From assembly GCF_014208045.1 (NCBI RefSeq), contig NZ_JACHML010000001.1, positions 1,302,001 through 1,366,000 of the forward strand: 64,000 nucleotides of DNA, in the 5' to 3' direction. The notes under the pieces are model-generated. The model worked only from the letters and a program-made list of their open reading frames with translations. It did no database searches and was not told the DNA's origin. The translations under genes and the position numbers were made by a program. Each line of letters starts with the position of its first letter. The first letter of the stretch is position 1. This DNA is from Microbacterium thalassium. Its GTDB lineage: Bacteria > Actinomycetota > Actinomycetes > Actinomycetales > Microbacteriaceae. Positions 35,592 through 44,315 of this stretch are shown here, in pieces.

Positions 35592-36953
35592 TCAGCGTGC
35601 CCGCTTGACGGCCTCGTATGCGTCCAGCGCCGCCTGGCGCGAGGCCTTCAGATCGACCAGCGGCTCGAGCTCGCCGCTGTCGGGCGCCCACTGCGCGATG
35701 TAGGACCCGTGCCGGTCGAACTTCTCGGCCTGCAGCACGGGGTTGAACACGCGGAAGTAGGGCGCGGCGTCCGCCCCCGACCCCGCGACCCACTGCCAGT
35801 TGAACGGGTTCGCCGCGGCATCCGCATCCACGAGGGTGTCCCAGAACCACTCCTCGCCGCGGCGCCAGTCGATCAGGAGGTTCTTCACGAGGAAGGACGC
35901 CGTCACCATCCGCACCCGGTTGTGCATGAACCCGGTGCGCCAGAGCTCCCGCATGCCGGCGTCGACCAGGGGGACGCCGGTGCGGCCCTGCTGCCAGGCC
36001 TCGAGGTGAGTGGGCTTCAGGCGGGGCCACGCGAACGCGTCGAACTGCGCGCGCCAGTTGCGCGTGGCGAGGTCGGGGAAGTGGAACAGCGTGTGCCACG
36101 CGAACTCGCGCCAGCCCAGCTCCGACAGGAAGCGCTGGGCAGGACCCGCGTGTCGCTCGGCGGCTTCGGACCGCACGGTCTCGTGCCACACCGTGTAGGG
36201 GCTCAGCTCGCCCCAGCGCAGCCGCGGCGACAGGTTCGACGTGACGCCGGCGGCCGGTTCGTCGCGGGCTCGGTCGTAGTCGGCGAGGTCGTCGTCGAGG
36301 AAGTCCCGCAGTCGCCGGCGGGCGGCGAGCTCGCCCGGCTCCCACGTCTCGCGGAGGCCCTCGGCCCAGTCGGGGCGCGTGGGCAGCAGCCCCCAGCCGT
36401 CGAGCTCGTCGGATGCCGGAGCCGCCGCCGGCCCCGGGATCTCGCGCGGCTCCGGGAGCGGCGCGCGGGGAGCGGGCATCGCCTGGCACGCCTTCCAGAA
36501 CGGGGTGAACACCGCGTAGGGCCCGCCGGCGCCGGTCTGCACGGTCCACGGCTCGAACAGGACGGATGCCGCGAACGAGGCGACCTCGACGCCGGCGTCG
36601 CGCAGCCCCGCCTTCAGTTCGGCGTCCACGGCGCGCTCGGGTCCGCCGTAGCGTCGGTTCCAGAAGACCGCGCCGGCGGCGGCATCCGCCACGACGTCCC
36701 GCACGACGCGTGCCGCCGGACCGCGTCGCAGCACGAGCGTCGATCCGCGATCGCGCAGGCGGGTGTCGAGGTCGGCGAGGCTGTGGTGCAGCCACCAGCG
36801 GGCGGCTCCGCCGAGCGCCCGGATGCCGTCCGACTCCTCGTCCAGGACGTACAGCACGACCACAGGCTCGTCGCGGTCGATCGCCGCGCGCAGGGCGGGG
36901 TTGTCGGCCAGGCGCAGGTCGTCGCGCAGCCACACGATCGAGGGGGACGTCAC
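35592..36953 (-). CDS. phr: Deoxyribodipyrimidine photolyase
   Basis: A 453-residue class I photolyase/cryptochrome-family protein. The N-terminal antenna domain begins IVWLRDDLRLADNPAL. The FAD domain carries RFLSELGWREFAWH, the signature TGVPLVDAGMRELWRTGFMHNR and FLVKNLLIDWRRGEEWFWDTLVDADAAAN. It repairs cyclobutane pyrimidine dimers with light. GTG at 36953 is the start; CAGGAT 6 bases upstream suggests a leaderless message. The DNA-repair role is well supported, although cryptochrome-like activity cannot be excluded. Confidence 0.93.
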   Translation of the reverse strand: MTSPSIVWLRDDLRLADNPALRAAIDRDEPVVVLYVLDEESDGIRALGGAARWWLHHSLADLDTRLRDRGSTLVLRRGPAARVVRDVVADAAAGAVFWNRRYGGPERAVDAELKAGLRDAGVEVASFAASVLFEPWTVQTGAGGPYAVFTPFWKACQAMPAPRAPLPEPREIPGPAAAPASDELDGWGLLPTRPDWAEGLRETWEPGELAARRRLRDFLDDDLADYDRARDEPAAGVTSNLSPRLRWGELSPYTVWHETVRSEAAERHAGPAQRFLSELGWREFAWHTLFHFPDLATRNWRAQFDAFAWPRLKPTHLEAWQQGRTGVPLVDAGMRELWRTGFMHNRVRMVTASFLVKNLLIDWRRGEEWFWDTLVDADAAANPFNWQWVAGSGADAAPYFRVFNPVLQAEKFDRHGSYIAQWAPDSGELEPLVDLKASRQAALDAYEAVKRAR

Positions 36954-37072
36954 AGGTCCATCCTGCCGGTGCGGGAGTGCGGGGGGCGGGGAACGTGGCG
37001 AACGTGTTCACACCGTGTACGTGTTCAGCCTGCCGTTCGGTCCGGGCGAGCCGTGAGCGCGGGGTCGCCCGG

Positions 37073-37702
37073 TCAGGCGCCGAACGCGCGCGCGAGGTCA
37101 TCCAGTGAATCGAGGCGCAGGTCGGCGAGCGCTGCTTCCGGCCGGCGCGCATGGATGTGACCCCACGGCCCGCGGCGAATGAGGGCCGTGCGCATGCCGA
37201 CGGCGCGCGCGGGCAGCACGTCGTTGTCGAGCCGGTCCCCGACATATAGAAGCGCGCTCGGGCTCAGCCCGGCCGCATCCGTCACGCGTGAGAAGAACTC
37301 CGCAGAGGGCTTGGCCACGCCCCAGGCCGCCGACGATGCGATGAAGTCGGCGTCGACGCCGACTGCGCGCAGCCGCGCCTCGACACCGGCAGGCTGGTTG
37401 CCGGCGATGCCGACCGTGAGACCCCGATCGGCGGCGGCGCGCAGACATCCGACGGCGTCAGGGTAGAGGTCGGCGCTGTCGATCCCCGGGGACTCCGGCG
37501 GGGGGTCGATGCCCAGCACCTCCCATACGCGACGGTGATCCTCATTGCTCTCGATGAGCGAGCCCACGAGCCCCATCAGGGTGAACGGCGTGATTCCAGC
37601 GCGCTCGGCCTGCGCCATCCATGAGCGGGACTCGTCGACGAGCGTCTCGCCGACGTCGAACACGACGCCGCGGACACCGTCCGGCAGTCTGAGGCCGGTC
37701 AC
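37073..37702 (-). CDS. HAD-like hydrolase
   Basis: A 209-residue HAD hydrolase: motif I GVVFDVGETLVDES, motif II VGIAGNQPAG, Lys in GVAKPSAEFF and motif IV LLYVGDRLDNDVLPA. In motif I the second Asp of DxD is replaced (DVGET), as in several haloacid-dehalogenase-type or REG-2-like proteins, so phosphatase activity is not certain. The GTG start at 37702 overlaps the stop of the F420-type oxidoreductase gene. Confidence 0.85.
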   Translation of the reverse strand: MTGLRLPDGVRGVVFDVGETLVDESRSWMAQAERAGITPFTLMGLVGSLIESNEDHRRVWEVLGIDPPPESPGIDSADLYPDAVGCLRAAADRGLTVGIAGNQPAGVEARLRAVGVDADFIASSAAWGVAKPSAEFFSRVTDAAGLSPSALLYVGDRLDNDVLPARAVGMRTALIRRGPWGHIHARRPEAALADLRLDSLDDLARAFGA

Positions 37703-38565
37703 TGCGGGCGGCCGAGCCCCAGCTCGCCCGCCAGCGCCGCGAGCGCGGGCAGCGGGTCCTCGCTCGCCGGGAGCACCTGGATGCACACGTGGTCGGCGCC
37801 GGCCTCCAGATGGGCGCGGAGAGCCGCGGCGAGGTCGGCGGGCGTCCCGTGCGGCACGAGCGCGTCGACGGCGTCATCGGTCGCGCCGTTCTCCAGCTCC
37901 GCGGTCGTGAAGCCATGGGACTCGAGAGTGCGGCGGTAGTTGGTCAGCGCGAGGTACCGCGACAGGAACTCGCGGGCCGTCGCGCGGGCGGCGGCGACGT
38001 CGAGGTCGGGCGCGAGCCGCTGCTCGGGAGCGATGAGACCGCCGGGCCCGACGATGTCGCGGGCGAAGCGCGTGTGGACAGGGGTCGTCATGTACGGATG
38101 CGTGCCGGCCGATCGCTCCGCCGCGAGCTTCAGGGTCCGCGGCCCGAGCGCCGAGATCACGCGCCGCTCGGCGGGCACGCCCTCCGCGTCGAGCACGTCG
38201 AGGTAGGACGTCAGTGCCGCGTACGGCTTCTGGTAGCGCTCGCCGAGCGCCTCGCGGTGGCCGATGCCGATGCCGAGGAGGAAGCGGCCCGGATGCGTCC
38301 GCTCCAGGCGGTGGAAGGATGCGGCGACCTCCTCGGCCGGCGACGTCCAGATGTTGACGATGCCGGTGGCGACCGCCAGCCGCTCCGTCGCATCCAAGAG
38401 CTGCTCGGCGATCACGAGGTCGGCGTCGGGCGACCCGCCGATCCACACCGCGGTGTAGCCCAGGCCTTCTGCCTGCGCTGCCAGCTCGGGCGTGAGCAGT
38501 GCGCCTCGGCGCCACAGACCGAACCGGCCCAGCGCCTGCGCCGCGGGGGATGATGTCGTGGCCAC
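37699..38565 (-). CDS. LLM class F420-dependent oxidoreductase
   Basis: A 288-residue luciferase-fold protein with YTAVWIGGSPDADL, ATGIVNIWTSPAEEVAASF and RFLLGIGIGHREALGERYQKPY. This pattern belongs to the probable F420-dependent subgroup found in actinobacteria. The GTG at 38565 is preceded by GGAGG at 7 bases. It is coupled by GTGA to the HAD gene downstream. The substrate is unknown. Confidence 0.87.
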   Translation of the reverse strand: MATTSSPAAQALGRFGLWRRGALLTPELAAQAEGLGYTAVWIGGSPDADLVIAEQLLDATERLAVATGIVNIWTSPAEEVAASFHRLERTHPGRFLLGIGIGHREALGERYQKPYAALTSYLDVLDAEGVPAERRVISALGPRTLKLAAERSAGTHPYMTTPVHTRFARDIVGPGGLIAPEQRLAPDLDVAAARATAREFLSRYLALTNYRRTLESHGFTTAELENGATDDAVDALVPHGTPADLAAALRAHLEAGADHVCIQVLPASEDPLPALAALAGELGLGRPQ

Positions 38566-38720
38566 AGGTCGCCTCCGTTCGCGCGGCGGCGATCCGCCGC
38601 AGGGTTCGGGCAACACACTATCCACCCGCGACATCGTGGACCGCGGCGTGCTGCGGCGGTGCGGCCGGCGGCCGGCGCCACCGGCGCCCTCCCATCCGCG
38701 CGGTGATAATTTCGCCTTGC

Positions 38721-38768
38721 ATGAGCGGACAGGGGGAGACGTGGGCGAAGACCCTTCACTGGGGCTGA
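38721..38768 (+). CDS. Possible 15-residue upstream peptide overlapping the patatin start
   Basis: ATG at 38721 opens a 15-codon frame (MSGQGETWAKTLHWG) that ends inside the patatin-like gene, in another frame. TAATTT (38707-38712) lies 8 bases upstream, so a leaderless message could begin here. It may be a translational leader or a chance frame. Low confidence. Confidence 0.25.
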   Translation: MSGQGETWAKTLHWG

Positions 38769-39529
38769 CGCTGGGCGGTGGCGGCGCGTTCGGCGCGGCG
38801 CACGTCGGCGTGCTCCAGGTGCTCGCCGAGCGGGGCATCCGTCCCGGACTCGTGACCGGCACCAGCTCCGGCGCGCTCGTCGGCGCGGCCTACGCGGCCG
38901 GCATCGACCCCGCGACGATCGAGGAGGCCGCGCTCCGATTCCGCTGGAGCGCGATCGCCCGGTGGTCGTTCGCCCCGCGCTGGGGCCTGCTCGACACGCG
39001 TGCCCTGACAGAGTCGGTCGACCGCGCGCTCGGCGCCGACCCGCTCATCGAAGACCTCGAGCGCCGGTTCGCCGTGGTCGCCACCGATCTGCGCACCCGG
39101 CGGGGCGTGACGATCGACACCGGACCGCTCAGCCTGGCGCTGCGGTCGACGATCGCCGTGCCCGGGCTCCTCCCGCCGGTCCGGCGCGACGGAGCGCTGC
39201 TGGCGGACGGCGGCATGGTCGACAATGTCCCGGTGGAGGCCGCTCGCGCGCTCGGCGCCACGCGCGTGATCGTGGTGCGACTGCACGCGAAGTGGGAGAA
39301 CGTGCGCATGATGCGCACCGTCACGCAGACCGCCGATCTCGTGCGCGATCCGTCGGTCGTGCTCATCCAGCCCGAGATGGAGCGCATGGCGCAGTGGACC
39401 ATGGCCGATGTGCCGCGCCTGATCGCCGAAGGCCGGCGCGCGGCGACGGCCTCCCTCGACGCCCGGGGTGGTCCGGACGACGAGCCGGAGGGCACAATGG
39501 CCGGATGCCGGATGCCCACGACGCCGTAG
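38741..39529 (+). CDS. Patatin-like phospholipase
   Basis: A 262-residue cytoplasmic serine hydrolase of the RssA/YchK type. The oxyanion loop is LTLGGGGAFGAAH, the nucleophile elbow GTSSG has Ser42, and the catalytic Asp is in LLADGGMVDNVP. It would hydrolyse acyl esters of lipids. GTG at 38741 is chosen for the AGGGGGA just upstream. It overlaps the next gene by 25 bases. Confidence 0.88.
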   Translation: MGEDPSLGLTLGGGGAFGAAHVGVLQVLAERGIRPGLVTGTSSGALVGAAYAAGIDPATIEEAALRFRWSAIARWSFAPRWGLLDTRALTESVDRALGADPLIEDLERRFAVVATDLRTRRGVTIDTGPLSLALRSTIAVPGLLPPVRRDGALLADGGMVDNVPVEAARALGATRVIVVRLHAKWENVRMMRTVTQTADLVRDPSVVLIQPEMERMAQWTMADVPRLIAEGRRAATASLDARGGPDDEPEGTMAGCRMPTTP

Positions 39530-40344
39530 AGCTCGACGTCATCGCCGCGGAGCTGTACGCGCTGCCGCCCGGCGAATTCACGTCGGCGCGCAAGGCCCGG
39601 GCCGCGGCATCCGCACCGCCGCTCGCGAAGCTGGTCGGGGACCTCCGCAAGCCGGTGGTCTCGGCGTGGGCGGTCGATGCCCTCGTGCGCACGGGCGGCC
39701 TCGATGAGGCCCTCGACCTCGCAGCGGCGCTGCGTGAGGCCCAGGACGACCTCGACGCCGGCGAACTCGCGCAGCTCGGCCGGCAGCGCCGCGCCCTGGT
39801 GTCGGCCCTCGCCGCACAGGCGGTCGCGCTCGCCGCGGACCACGGCGTCGCGGTCAGCGCGGCAGCGCGCGAGCAGGTCGAGAAGACCATCAACGCGGCC
39901 GTGATGGATCCGGCCGCGGCCGCGGCCGTCATGACCGGCCGGCTGGTCTCGCCGCTGGAGGCCGGCGCGTTCGAGCCCGCCGACCTCGCCGCGGCGGTCG
40001 GCGGGACGCTGCCGGGGATCGAGCTGCCGGCGCCGCCCGACGACCTCGCCGAACGCCGCGCCCGCCGGGCCGCCGAGAAGGCGGCCCGCGAGGCGGAACG
40101 GGCCGCGAACGCGGCCGGTCGCGAACTGGCCGAGGTCGCGGCCCGGCGGGACAGGGTCCGCGAGCGCGCAGCCCACCTGCGCGAGCGGATCGACGACCTG
40201 CGCCGGGACCTCGCCCGTCTCGAATCCGATCTCGCCTCCGCCGACGCGACGCTCACCGAGCTCGACGACGCACACGCGGCGGCGGCCGGCGCGTCGCGCG
40301 ACGCGGACCGGGCGGCCGAGCGTGCGCGATCCGCGCTCGAATGA
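39505..40344 (+). CDS. Ala/Arg-rich coiled-coil protein of unknown function
   Basis: A 279-residue protein that I do not recognise as a named family. The N-terminal half is helical (LPPGEFTSARKARAAASAPPLAKLVGDLRKP-type, then VVSAWAVDALVR). From about residue 185 to the end it is a long charged coiled coil rich in Ala, Arg and Glu. No signal peptide or membrane segment is seen. CACAAT lies 6 bases before the ATG, so it may have its own leaderless promoter inside the patatin gene. Confidence 0.7.
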   Translation: MPDAHDAVELDVIAAELYALPPGEFTSARKARAAASAPPLAKLVGDLRKPVVSAWAVDALVRTGGLDEALDLAAALREAQDDLDAGELAQLGRQRRALVSALAAQAVALAADHGVAVSAAAREQVEKTINAAVMDPAAAAAVMTGRLVSPLEAGAFEPADLAAAVGGTLPGIELPAPPDDLAERRARRAAEKAAREAERAANAAGRELAEVAARRDRVRERAAHLRERIDDLRRDLARLESDLASADATLTELDDAHAAAAGASRDADRAAERARSALE

Positions 40345-40392
40345 TCCCCGGCTCACAGGACCTTCGTAGACCAGCCGCCTAGGGTGTCGGGC

Positions 40393-41106
40393 ATGGCTGT
40401 TCCCGCCGTCGCGATCGACGACGCCGACCCCGACGACACCTCGTTCACCTTCACCGCCGGCGAGCTGCGGTCGCTGCGCGACGAGATGCAGAGGTTCCTC
40501 CTCGGCTACCGCTTCGGCATGCAGGAGATCGAGACGAAGATCTCGATCCTGCGCGAGGAGTTCCTCCAGACGCACGACTACAACCCGATCGAACATGTCT
40601 CGTCGCGGCTGAAGTCCACCGACAGCCTCCTCGAGAAGGTGCAGCGCAAGGGCGTCGATGCCGACCTGCCCTCGATCCGCGAGAACATCACCGACATCGC
40701 CGGCGTGCGGATCACGTGCAGCTTCGTCGCGGACGTCTACCGCCTGTTCGACCTGCTCAGCGAGCAGGACGACATCCGCGTGCTGAACGTCAAGGACTAC
40801 ATCGCCGAGCCGAAGTCGAACGGGTACAAGAGCCTGCACGCGATCCTCGAGGTGCCGGTGTTCCTCTCGACCGGCCGCATCGAGGTCCCCGTCGAAGTGC
40901 AGTTCCGCACGATCGCGATGGACTTCTGGGCGAGCCTCGAGCACAAGATCTACTACAAGTACGACCGGCAGGTGCCGGGCGCGCTCCTGGACAGCCTGAA
41001 GGACGCCGCCGACACCGCCGCCGAGCTCGACACGCGCATGGAGCGGCTGCACCGCGAGATCCGGGGTGCGACCCCGACACCCGCCACCGGCGTCATCCGG
41101 CTCTGA
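40393..41106 (+). CDS. Small alarmone synthetase (RelA/SpoT synthetase domain)
   Basis: A 237-residue protein with only the (p)ppGpp synthetase domain (about 55-195): HVSSRLKSTDSLLEKVQRKG, DIAGVRITCSFVADVYRL, KSNGYKSLHAILEVP and VEVQFRTIAMDFWASLEHKIYYK. It lacks the HD hydrolase and TGS/ACT domains, like RelQ/YjbM. It makes (p)ppGpp from ATP and GDP/GTP. TAGGGT (40380-40385) is 7 bases before the ATG, fitting a leaderless message. Confidence 0.93.
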   Translation: MAVPAVAIDDADPDDTSFTFTAGELRSLRDEMQRFLLGYRFGMQEIETKISILREEFLQTHDYNPIEHVSSRLKSTDSLLEKVQRKGVDADLPSIRENITDIAGVRITCSFVADVYRLFDLLSEQDDIRVLNVKDYIAEPKSNGYKSLHAILEVPVFLSTGRIEVPVEVQFRTIAMDFWASLEHKIYYKYDRQVPGALLDSLKDAADTAAELDTRMERLHREIRGATPTPATGVIRL

Positions 41107-41139
41107 CGTTGCGAACCCGCCCGCCACTACGCTGAGCGG

Positions 41140-42345
41140 GTGGAACAGCATGTCGCGTCACTGCTCGCGATCGCCGTACTGGCGGTGCTCGCGCCACTCG
41201 CGTCCCGGGCGATCGGCCGGCTCGTGCGCGTCCCCGTCGTGGTCTTCGAGCTGGCGCTCGGCATCCTCGCGGGGCCGAGCCTGCTGAATCTGATCCAGCC
41301 GGGCGAGGTCGTGTCGACCCTCAGCGAATTCGGCCTCGCACTGCTGTTCTTCGTCGCCGGAACCGAGATCCAGGCCAGTGCCCTGCGGGGCCGCACCGGC
41401 CAGCGCGCGTGGATGGGGTGGTTCGTCAGCGTCATCGCGGGCGTCGCGGTCGGGTGGCTGCTGGTGCCCGGCGAACCCGCGGTCATCATCGGAATCGCGC
41501 TGACATCGACGGCGCTGGGCACGCTGCTGCCGATCCTGCGCGACGCCGGAGAGATGAAGACGCCGTTCGGAAAGGCCGTGAGCGCGCTCGGCACGGTGGG
41601 GGAGTTCGGGCCGCTCATCGCGATCTCGGTCTTTCTCGGCGGACGCAACCCGGGGGTGGCCACCCTTGTTCTGCTGCTGTTCGCCGTCATCGCGGGCTTC
41701 GCCGTGTGGTTCGCGATGCGCGTGCCGAAGGGGCGACTGCACGAGATCGTCAGCGCCACACTGCACACCTCCGGCCAGTTCGCCGTCCGGGCGATGTTCC
41801 TGATCATCGCCGTCCTGGTCGCGCTGAGCATCGTGCTGCAGATCGACCTGCTCCTGGGGGCGTTCACCGCCGGTGTGGTGTGGCGCCTGGCGATGCGCGA
41901 GGCCGCCGAGAGCGACCAGAAGGCGGTCGAGAGCAAGGTCGAGGGCATCGCCTTCGGCTTCTTCGTGCCGATCTTCTTCATCTACACCGGCGTCACCTTC
42001 GACCTCCAGGCCCTGATCGACGACCCGGGCCTGCTCGCCTACGTCGCGCTCGCGCTGCTGGCGATGCTCGTCGTTCGCGGCATCCCGTCCACGATCGTGG
42101 CCGAGCCCGGGGCGACGCTGCGCGAACGCGCGTCGCTGCTGCTGATGGGATCGACGGGGCTGCCGATCATCGTCGCCGTGACCTCGATCGGCGTGTCCGA
42201 GAAGATCCTCACCACGGCCCACGCGGCGATCCTCGTCGGCGCCGGCATGCTCTCGGTGCTGATCTTCCCGCTGGTCGCGATGGGGCTGCGGGGCGAGTCT
42301 CCCCGGCAGATCGGGCCTTTCCCGCAGGACGACGACGTGGCGTGA
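41140..42345 (+). CDS. Cation:proton antiporter (CPA2 / KefB-like)
   Basis: A 401-residue membrane protein with about 12 hydrophobic segments. Family features include VVFELALGILAGPSLLNLI, LSEFGLALLFFVAGTEI and FFVPIFFIYTGVTFDLQAL. There is no TrkA-N domain. It exchanges K+ or Na+ for H+. The GTG start at 41140 follows TACGCT (41128-41133) by 6 bases, a leaderless arrangement. Confidence 0.9.
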   Translation: MEQHVASLLAIAVLAVLAPLASRAIGRLVRVPVVVFELALGILAGPSLLNLIQPGEVVSTLSEFGLALLFFVAGTEIQASALRGRTGQRAWMGWFVSVIAGVAVGWLLVPGEPAVIIGIALTSTALGTLLPILRDAGEMKTPFGKAVSALGTVGEFGPLIAISVFLGGRNPGVATLVLLLFAVIAGFAVWFAMRVPKGRLHEIVSATLHTSGQFAVRAMFLIIAVLVALSIVLQIDLLLGAFTAGVVWRLAMREAAESDQKAVESKVEGIAFGFFVPIFFIYTGVTFDLQALIDDPGLLAYVALALLAMLVVRGIPSTIVAEPGATLRERASLLLMGSTGLPIIVAVTSIGVSEKILTTAHAAILVGAGMLSVLIFPLVAMGLRGESPRQIGPFPQDDDVA

Positions 42346-42348
42346 CCC

Positions 42349-42837
42349 ATGAGGGACGTCTTCGCCGCCATGTTCGCCGATGCCCGCGACCGGCTCGCCG
42401 GCGCTCCGCGTGAGGCCCTCGGCGAGCTGATCCGGCCGCGCCGCGTGCTGGGGATCGCCCGCGCCGAGCGGATCGTGCCGCGAGGCACCGCGTGGCACCT
42501 GGGCGCGCTGCTGCTCACCGACACCGCGGTGCTGGCCACCGGCGACGTCGTCCGGTCCCGGCAGGAGGTCCGTCGCGGATACACCGCCGCCGCGCAGCGC
42601 CGCCGCGCCGAACTCGCCGCAGCGGCGCGACGGGGTGGATTCGCCGAGGGCGAGACGGTCCACATCGGGTGGCGGGTGCTCGACACGACGGATGCGTCGG
42701 GTGCGGCATCCGCTCCCCTCGCGATCGTCCGCGGCGTGCCGAGCGTGCGCTGGAGCGCCCAGGGCGGGTACATGCCGCTTCGGTCATACCTCGACGAGCG
42801 GATCGCGCTGCTGCGGGATCCGCCGGCGGGCGCCTAG
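42349..42837 (+). CDS. Hypothetical protein
   Basis: A 162-residue Arg-rich soluble protein that I do not recognise. Its middle part (about 40-75) looks like beta strands (AWHLGALLLTDTAVLATGDVVRSR). It starts 3 bases after the antiporter stop, so it is probably co-transcribed with it. Its stop TAG shares the palindrome CTAG with the stop of the convergent amidotransferase gene. Confidence 0.75.
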   Translation: MRDVFAAMFADARDRLAGAPREALGELIRPRRVLGIARAERIVPRGTAWHLGALLLTDTAVLATGDVVRSRQEVRRGYTAAAQRRRAELAAAARRGGFAEGETVHIGWRVLDTTDASGAASAPLAIVRGVPSVRWSAQGGYMPLRSYLDERIALLRDPPAGA

Positions 42838-43580
42838 TCCGTGGGGCCGAACCGCTTGGCGAACGCGCGCAGCAGGCGCGTGGGTTCGGTGACGGATGCC
42901 GCGCGCACGCGCCCGGCCACCTCGTCGAAGGCATCCGAGTCGAAGTAGCCGTCGTTGCGATACACCACCATGCGCGCCACGAAGGCGTCCGCGGTCGGCT
43001 CGGGATGGAACTGGACCGCGTACAGGCGGTCGCCGACCCGGTACGCCTGCACCGGGCACTCCTCGTTCGCCGCGAGGTGGACGGCACCCGGCGGCGGCTC
43101 GCTGCTTCCCTCCTTGTGCGCGGTGAGGGCCGAGAAGCGGTGCGCGAGGGCGCCGAAGAGCGGGTCGCGCGCCGCTTCCGGAGTGAGGTCCACCCGTGCC
43201 GGTCCGGTGTCTTCGGGGAACCCGCGTGTGACCTCGCCGCCGAGCATCCGCGTGACGACGCCGATGCCGTAGCAGGTGAACATCGCAGCCGGCCCCGAGC
43301 CGTCGGCGATGCCCGCGGCCACGCGCTCGAGCGCCGCCTCGACCTGTCGCTGCGCATCGGTCTTGGTGTGCTCGGGGTCGGTGAGATTGAACGGGCTGCC
43401 GCCGACGACGAAGCCGCTGTAGCGGTCGAGCACGTCGTCGGGCAGCTGCTCGCGCACGAGATCGAGGTGATCCAGCTGCGCGGCGTCGAGCTTCATCGCG
43501 GTTCGGAAGGATTCGTATTCCGCCTGCGCGGCATCGCGCTGCGGACGCGCGCACAGGTACAGCATCGGCGCGGTGGGCAT
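42834..43580 (-). CDS. Type 1 glutamine amidotransferase-like protein
   Basis: A 248-residue stand-alone class I GATase-like protein, GuaA-N type. The oxyanion strand is GFVVGGSPFNL, the nucleophile elbow is MFTCYGIGVV with Cys103, and the His-x-Glu pair is in QFHPEP (His192, Glu194). The triad appears intact, so it may hydrolyse glutamine or a gamma-glutamyl compound. TAGACT lies 6 bases before the ATG, a leaderless arrangement. The substrate is unknown. Confidence 0.88.
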   Translation of the reverse strand: MPTAPMLYLCARPQRDAAQAEYESFRTAMKLDAAQLDHLDLVREQLPDDVLDRYSGFVVGGSPFNLTDPEHTKTDAQRQVEAALERVAAGIADGSGPAAMFTCYGIGVVTRMLGGEVTRGFPEDTGPARVDLTPEAARDPLFGALAHRFSALTAHKEGSSEPPPGAVHLAANEECPVQAYRVGDRLYAVQFHPEPTADAFVARMVVYRNDGYFDSDAFDEVAGRVRAASVTEPTRLLRAFAKRFGPTD

Positions 43581-43694
43581 GCGTGAAGTCTAGGTCGCGC
43601 GACGGCATCCGACGAGACCGGGCGAGATATATCCGTCGCGATGTATCAGCAGGGGTCTATCGCGCTCTGTGCCGGTGTGGACACAATGGGCGCC

Positions 43695-44315
43695 ATGACG
43701 AATGCGGAACCGGACGCATCCGTGGGCACTGGGGAACCGGCGCGCTGGGAGCGCGCCGCCGAGTACTTCCTGCGCTGGCGGGACGGGGATGCGCGCGCCA
43801 TGGACGAACTGGTGCGCCTCATGACGCCGCCGCTGTGGCACGTCGTGCGGGCCTACGGGCTCGACCGTGCGCTGGCTGAGGATGTCGTCCAGACGACGTG
43901 GCTGACACTCGTGCGCCGGCACGAGTCCATCCAGGACCCGCAGGCCGTGTCCGGCTGGCTGACGATGTGCGCGCGCCGCGAAGCCTGGCGCGTCGGCAAG
44001 CAGCACCGCCGCGCGGACGCCACCGAGGCCGAGGCGCTCGAGCCCCACCTTCCCGCCCAGGAGTCCGCAGAGCAGACCGCCGCCACCGATGACGAAGCCC
44101 ATCGGCTCTGGCGGGCGGTCGGCACGCTCAACGAAAGATGCCAGCGGCTCCTGAGGATCGTCGCGTTCGAGGAGCGACCCGACTACGCGCGCATCGCCGA
44201 GGACCTCGCGATGCCGATCGGGTCGATCGGGCCGACGCGTCAGCGCTGCCTGGCCAAACTCCGCGCCGAACTCGAGGGCGCCGGATGGGGAGGAGACGAC
44301 GATGGAGAAGGATGA
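43695..44315 (+). CDS. RNA polymerase sigma factor, ECF type
   Basis: A 206-residue sigma-70-family protein. Region 2 spans about 20-95 (AMDELVRLMTPPLWHVVRAYGLDRALAEDVVQTTWLTLVRR-like) and region 4 about 145-195 (LRIVAFEERPDYARIAEDLAMPIGSIGPTRQRCLAKLR). CACAAT (43682-43687) lies 7 bases before the ATG at 43695, so I reject the upstream ATG at 43641. It is the first of four codirectional genes; the next gene overlaps it by 14 bases. It probably directs transcription of this protease module; no classical zinc-finger anti-sigma factor is seen. Confidence 0.9.
   Translation: MTNAEPDASVGTGEPARWERAAEYFLRWRDGDARAMDELVRLMTPPLWHVVRAYGLDRALAEDVVQTTWLTLVRRHESIQDPQAVSGWLTMCARREAWRVGKQHRRADATEAEALEPHLPAQESAEQTAATDDEAHRLWRAVGTLNERCQRLLRIVAFEERPDYARIAEDLAMPIGSIGPTRQRCLAKLRAELEGAGWGGDDDGEG

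Noticed and set aside
37073..38565. HAD hydrolase plus F420-type oxidoreductase considered as part of an F420 biosynthesis or degradation pathway
   Set aside because: No fbi genes or other pathway genes are adjacent; the coupling alone does not support a pathway.
42834..42837. Shared CTAG stop codons of two convergent genes considered as a rare special signal
   Set aside because: A palindromic stop shared by convergent genes occurs by chance in compact genomes and needs no further explanation.
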